In this document: positions 36,031 through 46,600 of the stretch, one piece after another | Position numbering within the stretch: position 1 is the stretch's first letter | Layout: each line of letters opens with the position of its first letter | Origin: Chondrosia reniformis | Taxonomy: Eukaryota; Porifera; Demospongiae; Chondrillida; Chondrillidae | Length of the DNA stretch: 64,000 bases | Assembly: GCA_947172415.1 (NCBI GenBank) | Contig: OX359202.1 | Span: 2,640,001 to 2,704,000, forward strand | Direction of reading: 5' to 3' | Position numbers and translations under genes: made by a program | Notes under the pieces: generated by a model | Seen by the model: only the letters and a program-made list of their open reading frames with translations | Told to the model about the DNA's origin: nothing | The model's database searches: none

Positions 36031-37827
36031 TAGAACTAGTAAGGATAACTAGGCCATACGCATATAACTTGTACATACAAATAGTACATACAACTAAAAC
36101 ATGCAACTTGTATTTACAAAGAGTACATTTAACCAATACTTACAACTAGTACATACAACCAGTACATAGAACCACTACATAAAACCAGTATATACAACTA
36201 GAACATAACTAGTATATGCAACTAGAACATGAAACTATTTTTAAAAAAAAAAAAAAAAAAAAAAATGTGTTATAATAGTTGCGTATGAACTCGTATTATA
36301 AATACATTTATATATATATATTTATATATCCGTAACATCAAGCCATTCATAAATTGCGTTATGAAAACAATAGAGGGGGCAGCACCTAAAAACTAGAATA
36401 TACAACTTGTGCGTACAACTACTACATAAAACTAGTAAATATATATAGTCCTTATAACTAGTGATTACCACTAGTACATTTAACTAGTACATACAAATAG
36501 TTCATATAACTAGTTGATTAAACTAATACATGCCACTCATACCTACGACTTGTACATAGACCTAGTAAGGATAACTAGAACATACACATATAACTTGTAC
36601 ATATAAATATTACATACAACTAGTACATACAACTAGTACATGCAACTGGTACATACAACTAGTACATAAAACTAGTACATATATCTAGTGCTTATAACTA
36701 GTTATTATCACTAGTACATTCAACTAGTACATACAAATAGTTAATATAACTAGTTGAATAAACTAGTACACGCCACTCATACGTACAACTTGTACATAGA
36801 CCTAGTAAGGATAACTAGAACATACACATATAACTTACACATATAAATATTACATACAACTAGTACATACAACTAGTACATGCAACTGGTACATACAGTT
36901 GGTACATGCAACTGGTACATAGAACTAGTACATGCAAGTGGTACATACAACTAGTACATACATCTAGTACATACAACTTGTACATACTACTAGTACATAT
37001 AACTAGTACATATAACCAGTGATTACAACAGTAACATACAACTAGTCCATATAACTAGTACATTCAACTAGTACATTTAACTACTACAATTAACTAGTAC
37101 ATATAACTTTTACATACAATTAGAATATATAACCAAAGCATACAAATATCACTAGTCTATAAAAACCGTACATACAACTAGTGCATACAACCAGTATATA
37201 CAACAAGTACATACAATTAGTACATACAACAGGTACATCAACTAATTCATATAAGTAGTACTTACAAGTAATACATACAACTAGAACCTACAACAAGTAC
37301 TTATAACTAGTACATACAACAAATACATATAACTAGAATATACAACTAGTACATATAACAAGCACATACAACTAGTATGTATCACTAGTACCTAGAACTA
37401 GTAGATATAACTTGTTCATACAACCAGTACGTACAACTAGTATATACAACTAGTACATAGAGCTAGTACATATAAATAGAACATACACATATAACTGGTG
37501 CACACAGCTACTACATACAACCAGTACATACAACTAGAAAACACACCTATGGATATACAACTAGTACCCATAACTTGTGATTACAACTAGGACATATAAC
37601 AAATACATACAACTATTATATATAAGTATTTCATACAACTAGTACATACACCTATTACATACAATTAGTAGATAGAACAAGTACATACACCTAGTACATA
37701 CAACTAGTACATACAACTAGTACATACAACTAGTACATAGAACTAGTACATAGAACTAGTAAGGATAACTAGAACATACACATATAATAGTATATACAAC
37801 TAGTACATATAACTATAAAATATACAC
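36031..37827 (+). repeat. 13-bp satellite, with an AT-rich repeat fragment inside
   Basis: ACTAGTACATACA units. At 36,238-36,397 lies a poly-A run (about 24) followed by TGTGTTATAATAGTTGCGTA and the right end of the dispersed repeat (ATCCGTAACATCAAGCC, then GAGGGGGCAGCACC). Blocks of ~240 bases repeat around 36,550 and 36,800 (GACCTAGTAAGGATAACTAG). Confidence 0.9.
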
Positions 37828-38475
37828 GCTTATTAAGCAGGGTTACAAATACTTTAAGCTAAAATCAACCTTTAAAACCTTCCTATCCCGGCAGCCTCTA
37901 ATTAGAATCAAGTATAAGCAAAAAGTAGCTAGTATGCTTAAGGACTGTCTTGTGTTACCCCATATTGTGTTACCCCACCTCCAAAGAAATGTTACTACTA
38001 GAAGACCTAAGGGTAGACTTACGTAATATGTCCTACTTGTGTCTATAGTTATGCTGAGTCTGTTTTACCTGTAGAAGCAAGATTACTAATAGATTTATAA
38101 TTAATTCATAAAAGTTAATTGGACCTACATTCCTTTCATAAAATTAAATTTCATCATGTGTCTTAGTTAACACCTAATTTAACTTTTGGCGCCAAAATAG
38201 TGTATATAAGGCCCCTTGATTTAGCATAGTGAGCCAAGGATTCACAGAAGATCAAGATAAAGAAAAAGACAAAGACTCCTAGGATCACTGATGAAGGGTG
38301 GAATTCCCAAAAACGGCTGTCTGACCCAGTGGAGAAGAAGATGAAAGAAGGGAAAAGAAGGAAGAAAAGACTACTGTATCTTCATCTAAAGCTCTCTTTA
38401 GGTTTAGTTCCCCTATAGGCTCTTTTTACAGAATAGGCATATAGCATGTTGGAAAATGGTATCTTAGATTTTTCA
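37828..38475 (+). pseudogene. Penelope-like element, C-terminal end and 3' region (5'-truncated)
   Basis: Starts inside the last part of the RT protein (RLIKQGYKYFKLKSTFKTFL) with an open frame to TAA at 38,034-38,036, then the 3' region with TTTTGGCGCCAAAA, GTGTATATAAGG and a hammerhead relic, ending TAGATTTTTCA. 5' truncation is usual for retrocopies. The coding remnant is intact but too short to function. Confidence 0.88.
38277..38335 (+). ncRNA. Hammerhead motif with a mutated core
   Basis: CTGATGA and stems match the other copies, but the GAAA core box reads AAAA (the essential G12 position changed), so cleavage is not expected. Confidence 0.6.
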
Positions 38476-38944
38476 CATATAACTAGTACATATAAATATT
38501 ATATATAACTAGCATTTTAAAATTGTGCATATAACTAGTACATAAAACTAGTACATATAAATAGTATATACAACCAGTACTTACAACTAGTACATACAAC
38601 CAGTATATAAAACCAGTACATAACTAGTATATGCAACTAGTAAATTAAACTAGGACATACAGCTAGTACATATAACTAGTACATACAACCAGTACATATT
38701 ACTAATACAAAAACTAGAATATGCAACTAATATGTACAACTAGTACCTACAACTAGTATATATAATTAGTACTTATAACTAGTGATTACCACTAGTCCCT
38801 ACAACTAGTACATACAGCTGGTACATATAATTAGTACTTATAACTAGTGATTACCACTAGTACCTACAACTAGTACCTACAACTAGTACATACAACTAGT
38901 ACGTATAACTAGTTCATACAACTCGTACATACAACTTGTACATA
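38476..38944 (+). repeat. 13-bp satellite array
   Basis: ACTAGTACATACA orientation; a ~75-base block (GTACTTATAACTAGTGATTA) is repeated at about 38,770 and 38,832. Confidence 0.9.
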
Positions 38945-39345
38945 GAACTAGTAAAAACAAGTATTTTGAGTTTAAAAACTCGTGGGGCTGCCGCCCCAGA
39001 ATTAACTCAAACTACTTGGCCGTATCGTTGGGATTTAATATATATATTCGTAATATTAACGATTGAGGACGCTTAAGTGTTCTGAACATTATAAATGACA
39101 ATGGAAAAGCTTCGTTAACTAAAGCTTCCTGAATGTCGTCATTTGCAAAAACAATGTATTGACGTATAAATTAAGTGTTACCATAGTTGTGTATGAACTC
39201 GTATTATACATATATTCACGTAATAAATAAAATAAGTGTTATAATACTTGCATATGAGCCCGTATTATATATATATATATATATATATATATTTCAGTAA
39301 CATGAAGCCGTACAACGTAATCGGCAAATGAAAACAATATAAGAC
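38945..39345 (+). repeat. Dispersed AT-rich repeat with GC-rich 5' hairpin
   Basis: Starts with an inverted repeat around GTGGGGCTGCCGCCCC (TTTGAGTTTAAAAACTC against GAATTAACTCAAACTACT), then TTGAGGACGCTTAAGTGTTC, AAAGCTTCGTTAACTAAAGC and a TA microsatellite. Homologous to 41,468-41,801. The right end (AGTAACATGAAGCCGTACAA) is diverged. No coding sequence. Confidence 0.7.
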
Positions 39346-39477
39346 AACGAAACAATATAATTCTAATAACTAGAACATACACGTATAACTTGTACATATA
39401 AATAGTACGTATAACTAATATATACAACTAGTACATAAAACCAGTACATAGAACTAGTACATACATCTAGTACATAT
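39346..39477 (+). repeat. Short 13-bp satellite block
   Basis: ACTAGTACATA units between the dispersed repeat and the next Penelope-like copy. Confidence 0.85.
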
Positions 39478-39480
39478 CTA

Positions 39481-40041
39481 GCTATTAAATTTTCCAATAC
39501 TTATAGGTATATTGATGACCTTTTATGTATTAACAACAAGGATTTTGAACTGTCAATTAGTGATATTTACCCCAAAGAACTTATTCTTAAAAAGACAAAT
39601 ACCAGCCCTAAAAAATCCCCCTTTTTAGACTTAGATATAACCATTACTAACAATCAATTTATCACTAAAGTATATGATAAGCGAGAGGACTTTAACTTTG
39701 ATATAGTAAACTTCCCCCATTTAGATAGTAATATTCCTAATACCCCAGCCTATGGTGTCTTTATTTCACAACTAATTAGGTATTCTAGAATATGTAGTGA
39801 CTTCTCCAGTTTTCAGGCTAAAAGTTTGCAGTTATGCAGTAGGCTTATTAAGCAGGGTTACAAATACTTTAAGCTAAAATCAACCTTTAAAACCTTCCTA
39901 TCCCGGCAGCCTCTAGTTAGAATCAAGTATAAGCAAAAAGTAGCTAGTATGCTTAAGAACTGTCTTGTGTTACCCCATATTGTGTTACCCCACCTCCAAA
40001 GAAATGTTACTACTAGAAGACCTAAGGGTAGACTTACGTAA
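39481..40041 (+). pseudogene. Penelope-like RT, C-terminal 186 codons (open but truncated)
   Basis: No stop from AIKFSNTYRYIDDLLCINNK (YIDD, motif C) through SPFLDLDITITNNQFITKVY, DKREDFNFDIVNFPHLDS, AYGVFISQLIRYSRICSDF to the end at 40,041. It supplies the codon (TCA) where the 15.5-kb copy has TAA. The first ATG inside is far downstream (39,826), so the fragment has no start of its own. Motifs 1, A and B are absent. Confidence 0.88.
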
Positions 40042-40198
40042 TATGTCCTACTTGTGTCTATAGTTATGCTGAGTCTGTTTTACCTGTACAAGCAAGATTA
40101 CTAATAGATTTATAATTAATTCATAAAAGTTAATTGGACCTACATTCCTTTCATAAAATTAAATTTCATCATGTGTCTTAGTTAACACCTTATTTAAC

Positions 40199-40212
40199 TT
40201 TTGGCGCCAAAA
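40199..40212. promoter_or_regulatory. Palindromic E2F-like site in the Penelope-like 3' region
   Basis: TTTTGGCGCCAAAA is a perfect 14-base palindrome that contains the classical E2F/DP site TTTGGCGCCAAA. It sits 6 bases upstream of the TATA box here and is intact in the 15.5-kb and 37.8-kb copies. Binding is inferred. Confidence 0.55.
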
Positions 40213-40217
40213 TAGTG

Positions 40218-40225
40218 TATATAAG
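40218..40225 (+). promoter_or_regulatory. TATA box in the Penelope-like 3' region
   Basis: TATATAAG, followed by GCCCC. The 253-base solo copy at 8,212 begins at the base matching 40,250, 32 bases downstream, which fits an RNA polymerase II start. Confidence 0.6.
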
Positions 40226-40290
40226 GCCCCTTGATTTAGCATAGTGAGCCAAGGATTCACAGAAGATCAAGATAAAGAAAAAGACAAAGA

Positions 40291-40349
40291 CTCCCAGGAT
40301 CACTGATGAAGGGTGGAATTCCCAGAAACGGCTGTCTGACCCAGTGGAG
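40291..40349 (+). ncRNA. Hammerhead ribozyme motif in the Penelope-like 3' end
   Basis: CTCC 40,291-40,294, CTGATGA 40,303-40,309, GAAA 40,325-40,328, ACGGCTGT then C40,336, TGA, GGAG 40,346-40,349. Core boxes intact. Confidence 0.78.
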
Positions 40350-40523
40350 AAGAAGATGAAAGAAGGGATGACCCAGTGGAGAAGAAGATGAAAGAAGGGA
40401 AAAGAAGGAAGAAAAGACTACTGTATCTTCATCTAAAGCTCTCTTTAGGTTTAGTTCCCCTGTAGGCTCTTTTTACAGAATAGGCATATAGCATGTAGGA
40501 AAATGGTATCTTAGATTTTTCAT

Positions 40524-41467
40524 ACATATTGTACGTACACCTAGTACATATAACTAGAACATACACATATACTAGTATATATAAATACTACATACAACTA
40601 ATACACAACTAGTACATACACTTTGTACATACAAATAGAACATATAACTAGAACATACACATATAACTAGTACATACAACTAATACATACAACTAGTACA
40701 TAAAATTAGAACATACACATATAATTAGTACATATAAATGGAACATATAACTAGTGCAGATAAATAATATAAACAACCAGTTCATACAACTAGTACATAA
40801 AACTAGTACATATCACTGGTACATACAATTAGTACCTTCAACTAGTTCACACATCTAGTACATAAAAAGGTCACACAACTAGTACATACAACGAGTACTT
40901 ACAACTAGTAAATACACCTAGTACATACAACTAGTACATACAACTTGTACATACAACCAATCTATACAACAAGTACCTACAAATAGTACCCCAGTTAGTA
41001 AATACAACTAATACATAAACACTAATAGATATTATTAGCACATACAACTGCTACATACAACTAGAACATATAACTAGTACATTCAACTAGTATATACAAC
41101 TAGTACACACAACTAGAACACACAACTAGTACATAAAACTAGTACATACAACTAGTTCTTTTACCTAGTAGAACATAGAACTGGTACATACATATAGTAC
41201 TTACAACTAGTACATACAACTAGTACATACAAATAGTAACATACAAGTCGTACATACAACTAGAACATGCCACTAAAACTAGTTCATACAAGTAGTACAC
41301 ACAATTTGAACATACAACTTGTACTTACAACTACAACATACAACTAGTACATAGAACTAGTACATGAAACTAGAACATACAAATAGTACATACAACCAGT
41401 ATTACAACTAGTTGATAGAACTAGAGTATGAAACTAGTAAATGCAACTAATACATACCACTTGTACA
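40524..41467 (+). repeat. 13-bp satellite array
   Basis: ACTAGTACATACA orientation, degenerate; no other feature seen. Confidence 0.9.
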
Positions 41468-41801
41468 ACAAGTAGTTCGAGTTTAAAAACTCGTGGGGCT
41501 GCCGCCCCCCGAATTTACTCGAACTACTTGGCCTTGGGCTTTGATATACTATTCTTAATCCTAACGATTGAGGACGCTTAAGTGTCCTGAAAATTATAAA
41601 TAACGACACAAAAGCTTCGTTATAACTTAACTAAAGCTTCCTGAACGCCACCATTTGCAAAAACGATGTATTGACGTATAAATTAAGTGTTACAATAGTT
41701 GCGTATGAACTCGTATTATACATAATTTGACGTATAAAATGTGTTATAATAGTTGCGTATGAACTCGTATTATATATATATTTATATATATATATATATA
41801 T
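41468..41801 (+). repeat. Dispersed AT-rich repeat with GC-rich 5' hairpin, second copy
   Basis: AGTAGTTCGAGTTTAAAAAC, GTGGGGCTGCCGCCCCCCG, then ACTCGAACTACTTGGCC form nested inverted repeats at the left end; TTGAGGACGCTTAAGTGTCC follows. The unit AATAGTTGCGTATGAACTCG is duplicated at its right part before a TA microsatellite. It is cut at 41,802 by the next element. Confidence 0.7.
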
Positions 41802-41802
41802 A

Positions 41803-42598
41803 CAGTAACGAAATTGCTTATAGCGAATGTCTATAAGTATAGTGAAATACTTTGTTAGCTAATTACACTCAAGGACACTACACAGTGCAAGTTACTAGCA
41901 AATATATAAAATATTAAATTACAATCAAGTACTACCCAGTACAAGTTACAAATTTAAGAGATCCAAGTGACTATGTAATATTAAGGCCTTTATATACGTA
42001 TATGATGTCCCTTGTGTACAAGTTACAAAATGGTCTATAACCCTGTTGATTATGCCAATGCATGCAACCAACCGTCGGTGTTCTTAGCTCCCTCACTAGG
42101 CAAATCAAATCTGCTGTGGTTATTAGCTGAGACCCCTTTAATAGTGGAGCCTTTGTTGATATATGGCATGCAGATGCATCATCTTCAGTCTATACTAAGG
42201 TGTGAAAAGGTAATTGGTAGGCCATGTGTTCTACCTTGCAATTGGATGATCTGTATCAACTACTACTCTCTATGCAGTAGTTGAGGATTTCAAAGCCTGC
42301 AACAGTACTAGTGTGACTAAAGTCTTGTACTGTTTAAAATACTGATTATCCTAGGGATCACTTGGATCTCTTTAAATTTGTAACTTGCACTGTGTAGCTA
42401 GTACTTGATTGTAATTTTAATATTACATAGTCACTTGGATCTCTTAAATTTGTAACTTGTACTGTGTAGTACTTGATTGTAATTTAATATTTTATATATT
42501 TGCTAGTAACTTGCACTGTGTAGTGTACTTGAGTGTAATTAGCTAACAAAGTATTTCACTATACTTATAGACATTCGCTATAAGCAATTTCGTTACTG
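41803..42598. mobile_element. CAGTAACG element: 796-bp DNA element with ~200-bp inverted repeats
   Basis: The left end CAGTAACGAAATTGCTTATA and the inverse at 42,598 match almost perfectly for ~200 bases, with TA duplications at 41,801-41,802 and 42,599-42,600. An inner ~80-base block (CAAGTTACAAATTTAAGAGA and CAAGTACTAC) is itself duplicated in the right arm. The middle (42,030-42,290) has a 90-codon frame without recognisable domain. TA duplication and CAGT ends suggest a Tc1/mariner-type mover; no transposase. Confidence 0.75.
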
Positions 42599-42600
42599 TA

Positions 42601-42850
42601 TGTAATACACATGGAAAACGTACTAACATGGATAAGAATAAAGCCTAGTTGAAAGTCAGCAATATGAATTTACTAATTCTGGACGTTTCGACCCAGAGGT
42701 CTTCATGCATCAGCAATATATGAGGAGTGGGAATACAATTCAGTATAAATAGGAAATTAGTAAATTCATGTTGCTGACACTCAACAAAGCTTTATTCTCG
42801 TAATGATCGCAACAAACACTCCTAATTCCTACACATGGACAAGTAAAAAT
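42601..42850 (-). mobile_element. Relic of a GIY-YIG-type Penelope element end with hammerhead-like core
   Basis: GATCGCAACAAACACTCC (42,805) resembles the end of the Penelope element at 51,770. On the minus strand CTGATG, an extra CATG, then AAGACC-TCTG-GGTC-GAAAC-GTC (42,713-42,682) is a hammerhead core with a perfect stem II and the tiny ACGT stem III typical of Penelope elements. GTCAGCAATATGAATTTACT (42,655) and its inverse (42,760-42,779) could form stem I. No protein remnant. Confidence 0.55.
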
Positions 42851-43304
42851 ATTAACAGATAACGTAAGAAGAGAAGACAGAGCTTAAATTACCAAAGTAA
42901 TACGGTCGACCAAACGAATCCAGTCTTTCGCATCAATATAGGAACAACTCTGCCTCAAACTTGACGGGAACGTATACAAAAACGCTTTATCTAACCTTCG
43001 CTACAACTCGCCTGTTCGGTAGCTCCTTCTCGTAGGAGAGCGTCGACTTGTAATAGCCATTCTCGAAGGATGATCTTCTTTAGCAACGAGGCGGTGACGT
43101 TTTCGCAACGTCACAGATTCACAAAATGTGCATGTACGGAGTGACATTGGAGGTGTCGGTGACGCAATACAAACATATCATGATTCATCACCAGATTGCA
43201 CAATCATAACCTTGAATTCTTCATTCTATCTTGATTATTTTGCAATTTCAATTAAACAAAATTTTACCAGATGTTTGTCATAGACATGTACCATGATATA
43301 TGTT
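42851..43304. other. Unassigned non-repetitive block
   Basis: Higher GC than its surroundings (ACGCTTTATCTAACCTTCGC, CGTAGGAGAGCGTCGAC, GGCGGTGACGTTTTCGCAAC). No long frame, no clear terminal repeats. It could be inner sequence of a Penelope or other element; I cannot tell. Confidence 0.4.
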
Positions 43305-43667
43305 GGTTTCAAAGTGATCTGAAAATTTTATGAATATAACACTTGGTTTCAATATAAATAACCTATAGGTTTTCTATAGTCCTATGGCATTTTATATGCA
43401 GACTTTGTCCTCCGTTTTCTAACAAACGGAGGCCTAAATCAAAAATCCCTTAATTTAAAATGAGTTTTATACCCTAAACTTTATGATGATATGCCCATTT
43501 TGTTTCTAGGTCCTTTCTTGGAGCCATATGAATTATTTATTTATTTATTTATTTATATTAGATTACCTTAGTATATTGTACCTTGTACTGTATATATCCG
43601 TAACATGAAGCCATACATAAATCGCGTTATGAAAACAATAGAGGGGGCTGCCACAGGCAGCCCCTAA
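43305..43667 (+). repeat. AT-rich dispersed repeat, most complete copy, with 3' hairpin
   Basis: Matches 516-784 plus 2,256-2,345. The 3' end is a 9-bp stem GGGGCTGCC-ACA-GGCAGCCCC, then TAAAAACTAG and satellite. A (TTTA)n tract lies at 43,535-43,555. A hairpin followed by CTAG just before a T recalls Helitron 3' ends, but CTAG is also part of the satellite unit. Confidence 0.65.
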
Positions 43668-46600
43668 AAACTAGTACATACAACTGATCCGTACAACTAA
43701 TACATACAACTAGTGCATACATCTAGTCCTACAACTAGTACATAGAACCAGAGTATACAACTAGTACATACTACTAGTACATACAACTTGTACTTACAGC
43801 TAGTACCTTCAACTAGTTTATACTAAAACATCTAAAACTAGTACATACAACTAGTACATACAACTATTACCTGCAACTAGTACATACAGCTAGTACATTC
43901 AATTTGTAAGAGTACATACAAGTAGCACATAGAATTATATAGGACAAACAACTAGTACATACAATTAGTGGATGTAATTAGTATATACAACTAGTACAAA
44001 CAGCTAATATATATATCAATTACATACAACTAGTACATTCAACTAGTACTTACAATTGCTAAATATAACTAGCGTACAATGACTACCTACAACTAGTTCT
44101 ACCAGTTAGTAAATAAAACCAATACGTTCAACTAGTAGTACAACTGGAACATAGAACTAGAGTATCCAACAAGTAGACACAACTAGTTCCTACAGCTAGT
44201 ACATATATCTAGTACATACAACTAGTACACAACTAGTACAAACAACTAGTACAAAAAGTAATAATTTAAACCGGTACTACAACTAGTACATAGAACTAGT
44301 ACATGGAACTAGTAAATACAAATAGTACATTCAACTAGTACATTCAACTAGTACATACAAAGGTACATCCTAATCGTAAAAACAACTAGTACATATTAGT
44401 CGTAAATACAACTAGTACATACATATAATACAATAACTAGTACATAGAACTACAGTGTACAACTTGTACATACAACTAGTACATACAACGTCTACTGACA
44501 ACTAGTACATATGACTAGTACATAAAACTAGTACATTCAACTAGTACATAGTACTTTTACATACAACTAGTACATACATCTAGTACTAAGACTAGTACAT
44601 ACAACTAGTAAATACAACTTCTACTTACAACTAGTACAACCAAATAGTACATACAACTCGTACATACAACTAGTACATACATCTAGTTCTACAACCAGTA
44701 CAAAGAACTAGAGTATACAACTAGTACCTACTACTAGTACATACAACTTGTATGCATACCTAGTACCTACAACTAGTGCATACAACAAGTACATACAACT
44801 CGTACATGGAACAAGTACATACAAATAGTACATACAACTAGTACATAGTACTCATACATACAACTAGCACATATTACTCGTACATACAACTAGCACATAC
44901 ATCTAGTTCTACAACTAGTACATAGAACTAGAGTATACAACTCATACATACTACTAGTACATACAACTTGTATTTATTCATACTACCTAAAACTAGTCCA
45001 TACAACAAGTTTGACAACTAGTACATACAACTAGTCCATACAACTAGTACATTCAACTAGTACATAGTACTCGTACATACAACTAGAACTTAGTCGTACA
45101 TACAACTAGTATATACATCTAGTTCTATAACTAGTACGTAGAACTAGTATATACTACTTATACTTACAACTTGTACATACAACTAGGACATACAACTCGT
45201 ACATACAACTAGTACATACATCTAGTACTGTAACTAGTACATACAGCTAGTACATGCACCTAGTCCTTCCAACTCGTACATACAATTAGTGCATACATCT
45301 AGTTCTACAACTAGTACATAGACCTAGAGTTTACAACTAGAATATACTAATAGTACATGAAACTTGTACTACAACTAGTACATAAAACTAGAGTATCCAA
45401 CTAGTAGACAGAACGAGTTTCTACAACTAGTACATATGACTAATACTTACAACTAGAACATACAACTAGTACATAGAACTAGTATATGGAACTAGAACAT
45501 ACAAATAGTAGATACAACCAGTATTACAACTAGTTGATAAAACTAGAGTATGAAACTAGTAAATGCAACTAGTACATACAACTTGTACAATAAACTAGTA
45601 CATACAACTGGTCCGTACAAAAAATACATACAACTGGAGCATACATCTAGTCCTACAACTAGTACATAGAACTAGAGTATACAACTAGGACATACTACTA
45701 GTACATACAACTTGTACTTACAGCTAGTACCTTCAACTAGTTCGTACTAAAACGTCTAAAACTAGTACATACAACTAGTACATACAACTCGTACATAGAA
45801 CTAGTACATACATCTAGTACTGTAACTAGTACATACAACTAGTACATGCACCTAGTCCTTCAAACTTGTACATACAACTAGTACATACATCTAGTTCTAC
45901 AACTAGTACATAGACCTAGAGTATACAACTAGAATATACTAATAGTACATGAAACTTGTACTACAACTATTACATAAAGCTAGAGTATCCAACTAGTAGA
46001 CAGAACGAGTTTCTACAACTAGTACATATGACTAGTACATACAACTAGTACATACAACCAGTACTTACAACCAGTACATACAACTACTACATCCAACTAG
46101 TACATACAACTAGTAAATATAACTAGCACATACAACTAGAACCTAGAACCAATACATAAAACTAGTACATGCAACTAGTTCATACAACTGGTTTACACAA
46201 CTAGTTCACACTACTAGTATGTACAACTAATTCACACAACTTGTACACACAACATGTACTTACAACTATTAAATTCAACTAGTACATACAACTAATACAT
46301 TCAACTAGTACTTACAACTAGTAAATATAACTAGCGAATACCACTAGTACATTCAACTACTACATACAACTAGTACATACAACTAGTTCATACAACTAGT
46401 ATATAGAACTCCAGTATACAACTAATACATACAACAGGTACGTATAATTAGTACATACAACTAGTACATACAACTAGTACATACAACTAGTCCGTATAAC
46501 TAGAACATACACATAAAACTAGTTTATATGTATAGTACATACAACTACTACATACAACTGGTACTACAACTAGTACATAGAACTTGAGTATTCACCTAAT

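Larger units (their letters stand above)
39478..40523 (+). mobile_element. Penelope-like element, 3' half, best preserved 3' end
   Basis: 5'-truncated just before RT motif C, open to the natural stop, followed by 480 bases of 3' region with E2F-like palindrome, TATA box and hammerhead. A ~31-base direct duplication (GACCCAGTGGAGAAGAAGAT and following bases) occurs at 40,338-40,400, right after the ribozyme. It ends TAGATTTTTCA next to satellite. Confidence 0.9.

Noticed and set aside
42012-42284. 90-codon frame in the middle of the CAGTAACG element
   Set aside because: No domain, single copy in the window, and it sits inside a non-autonomous element.
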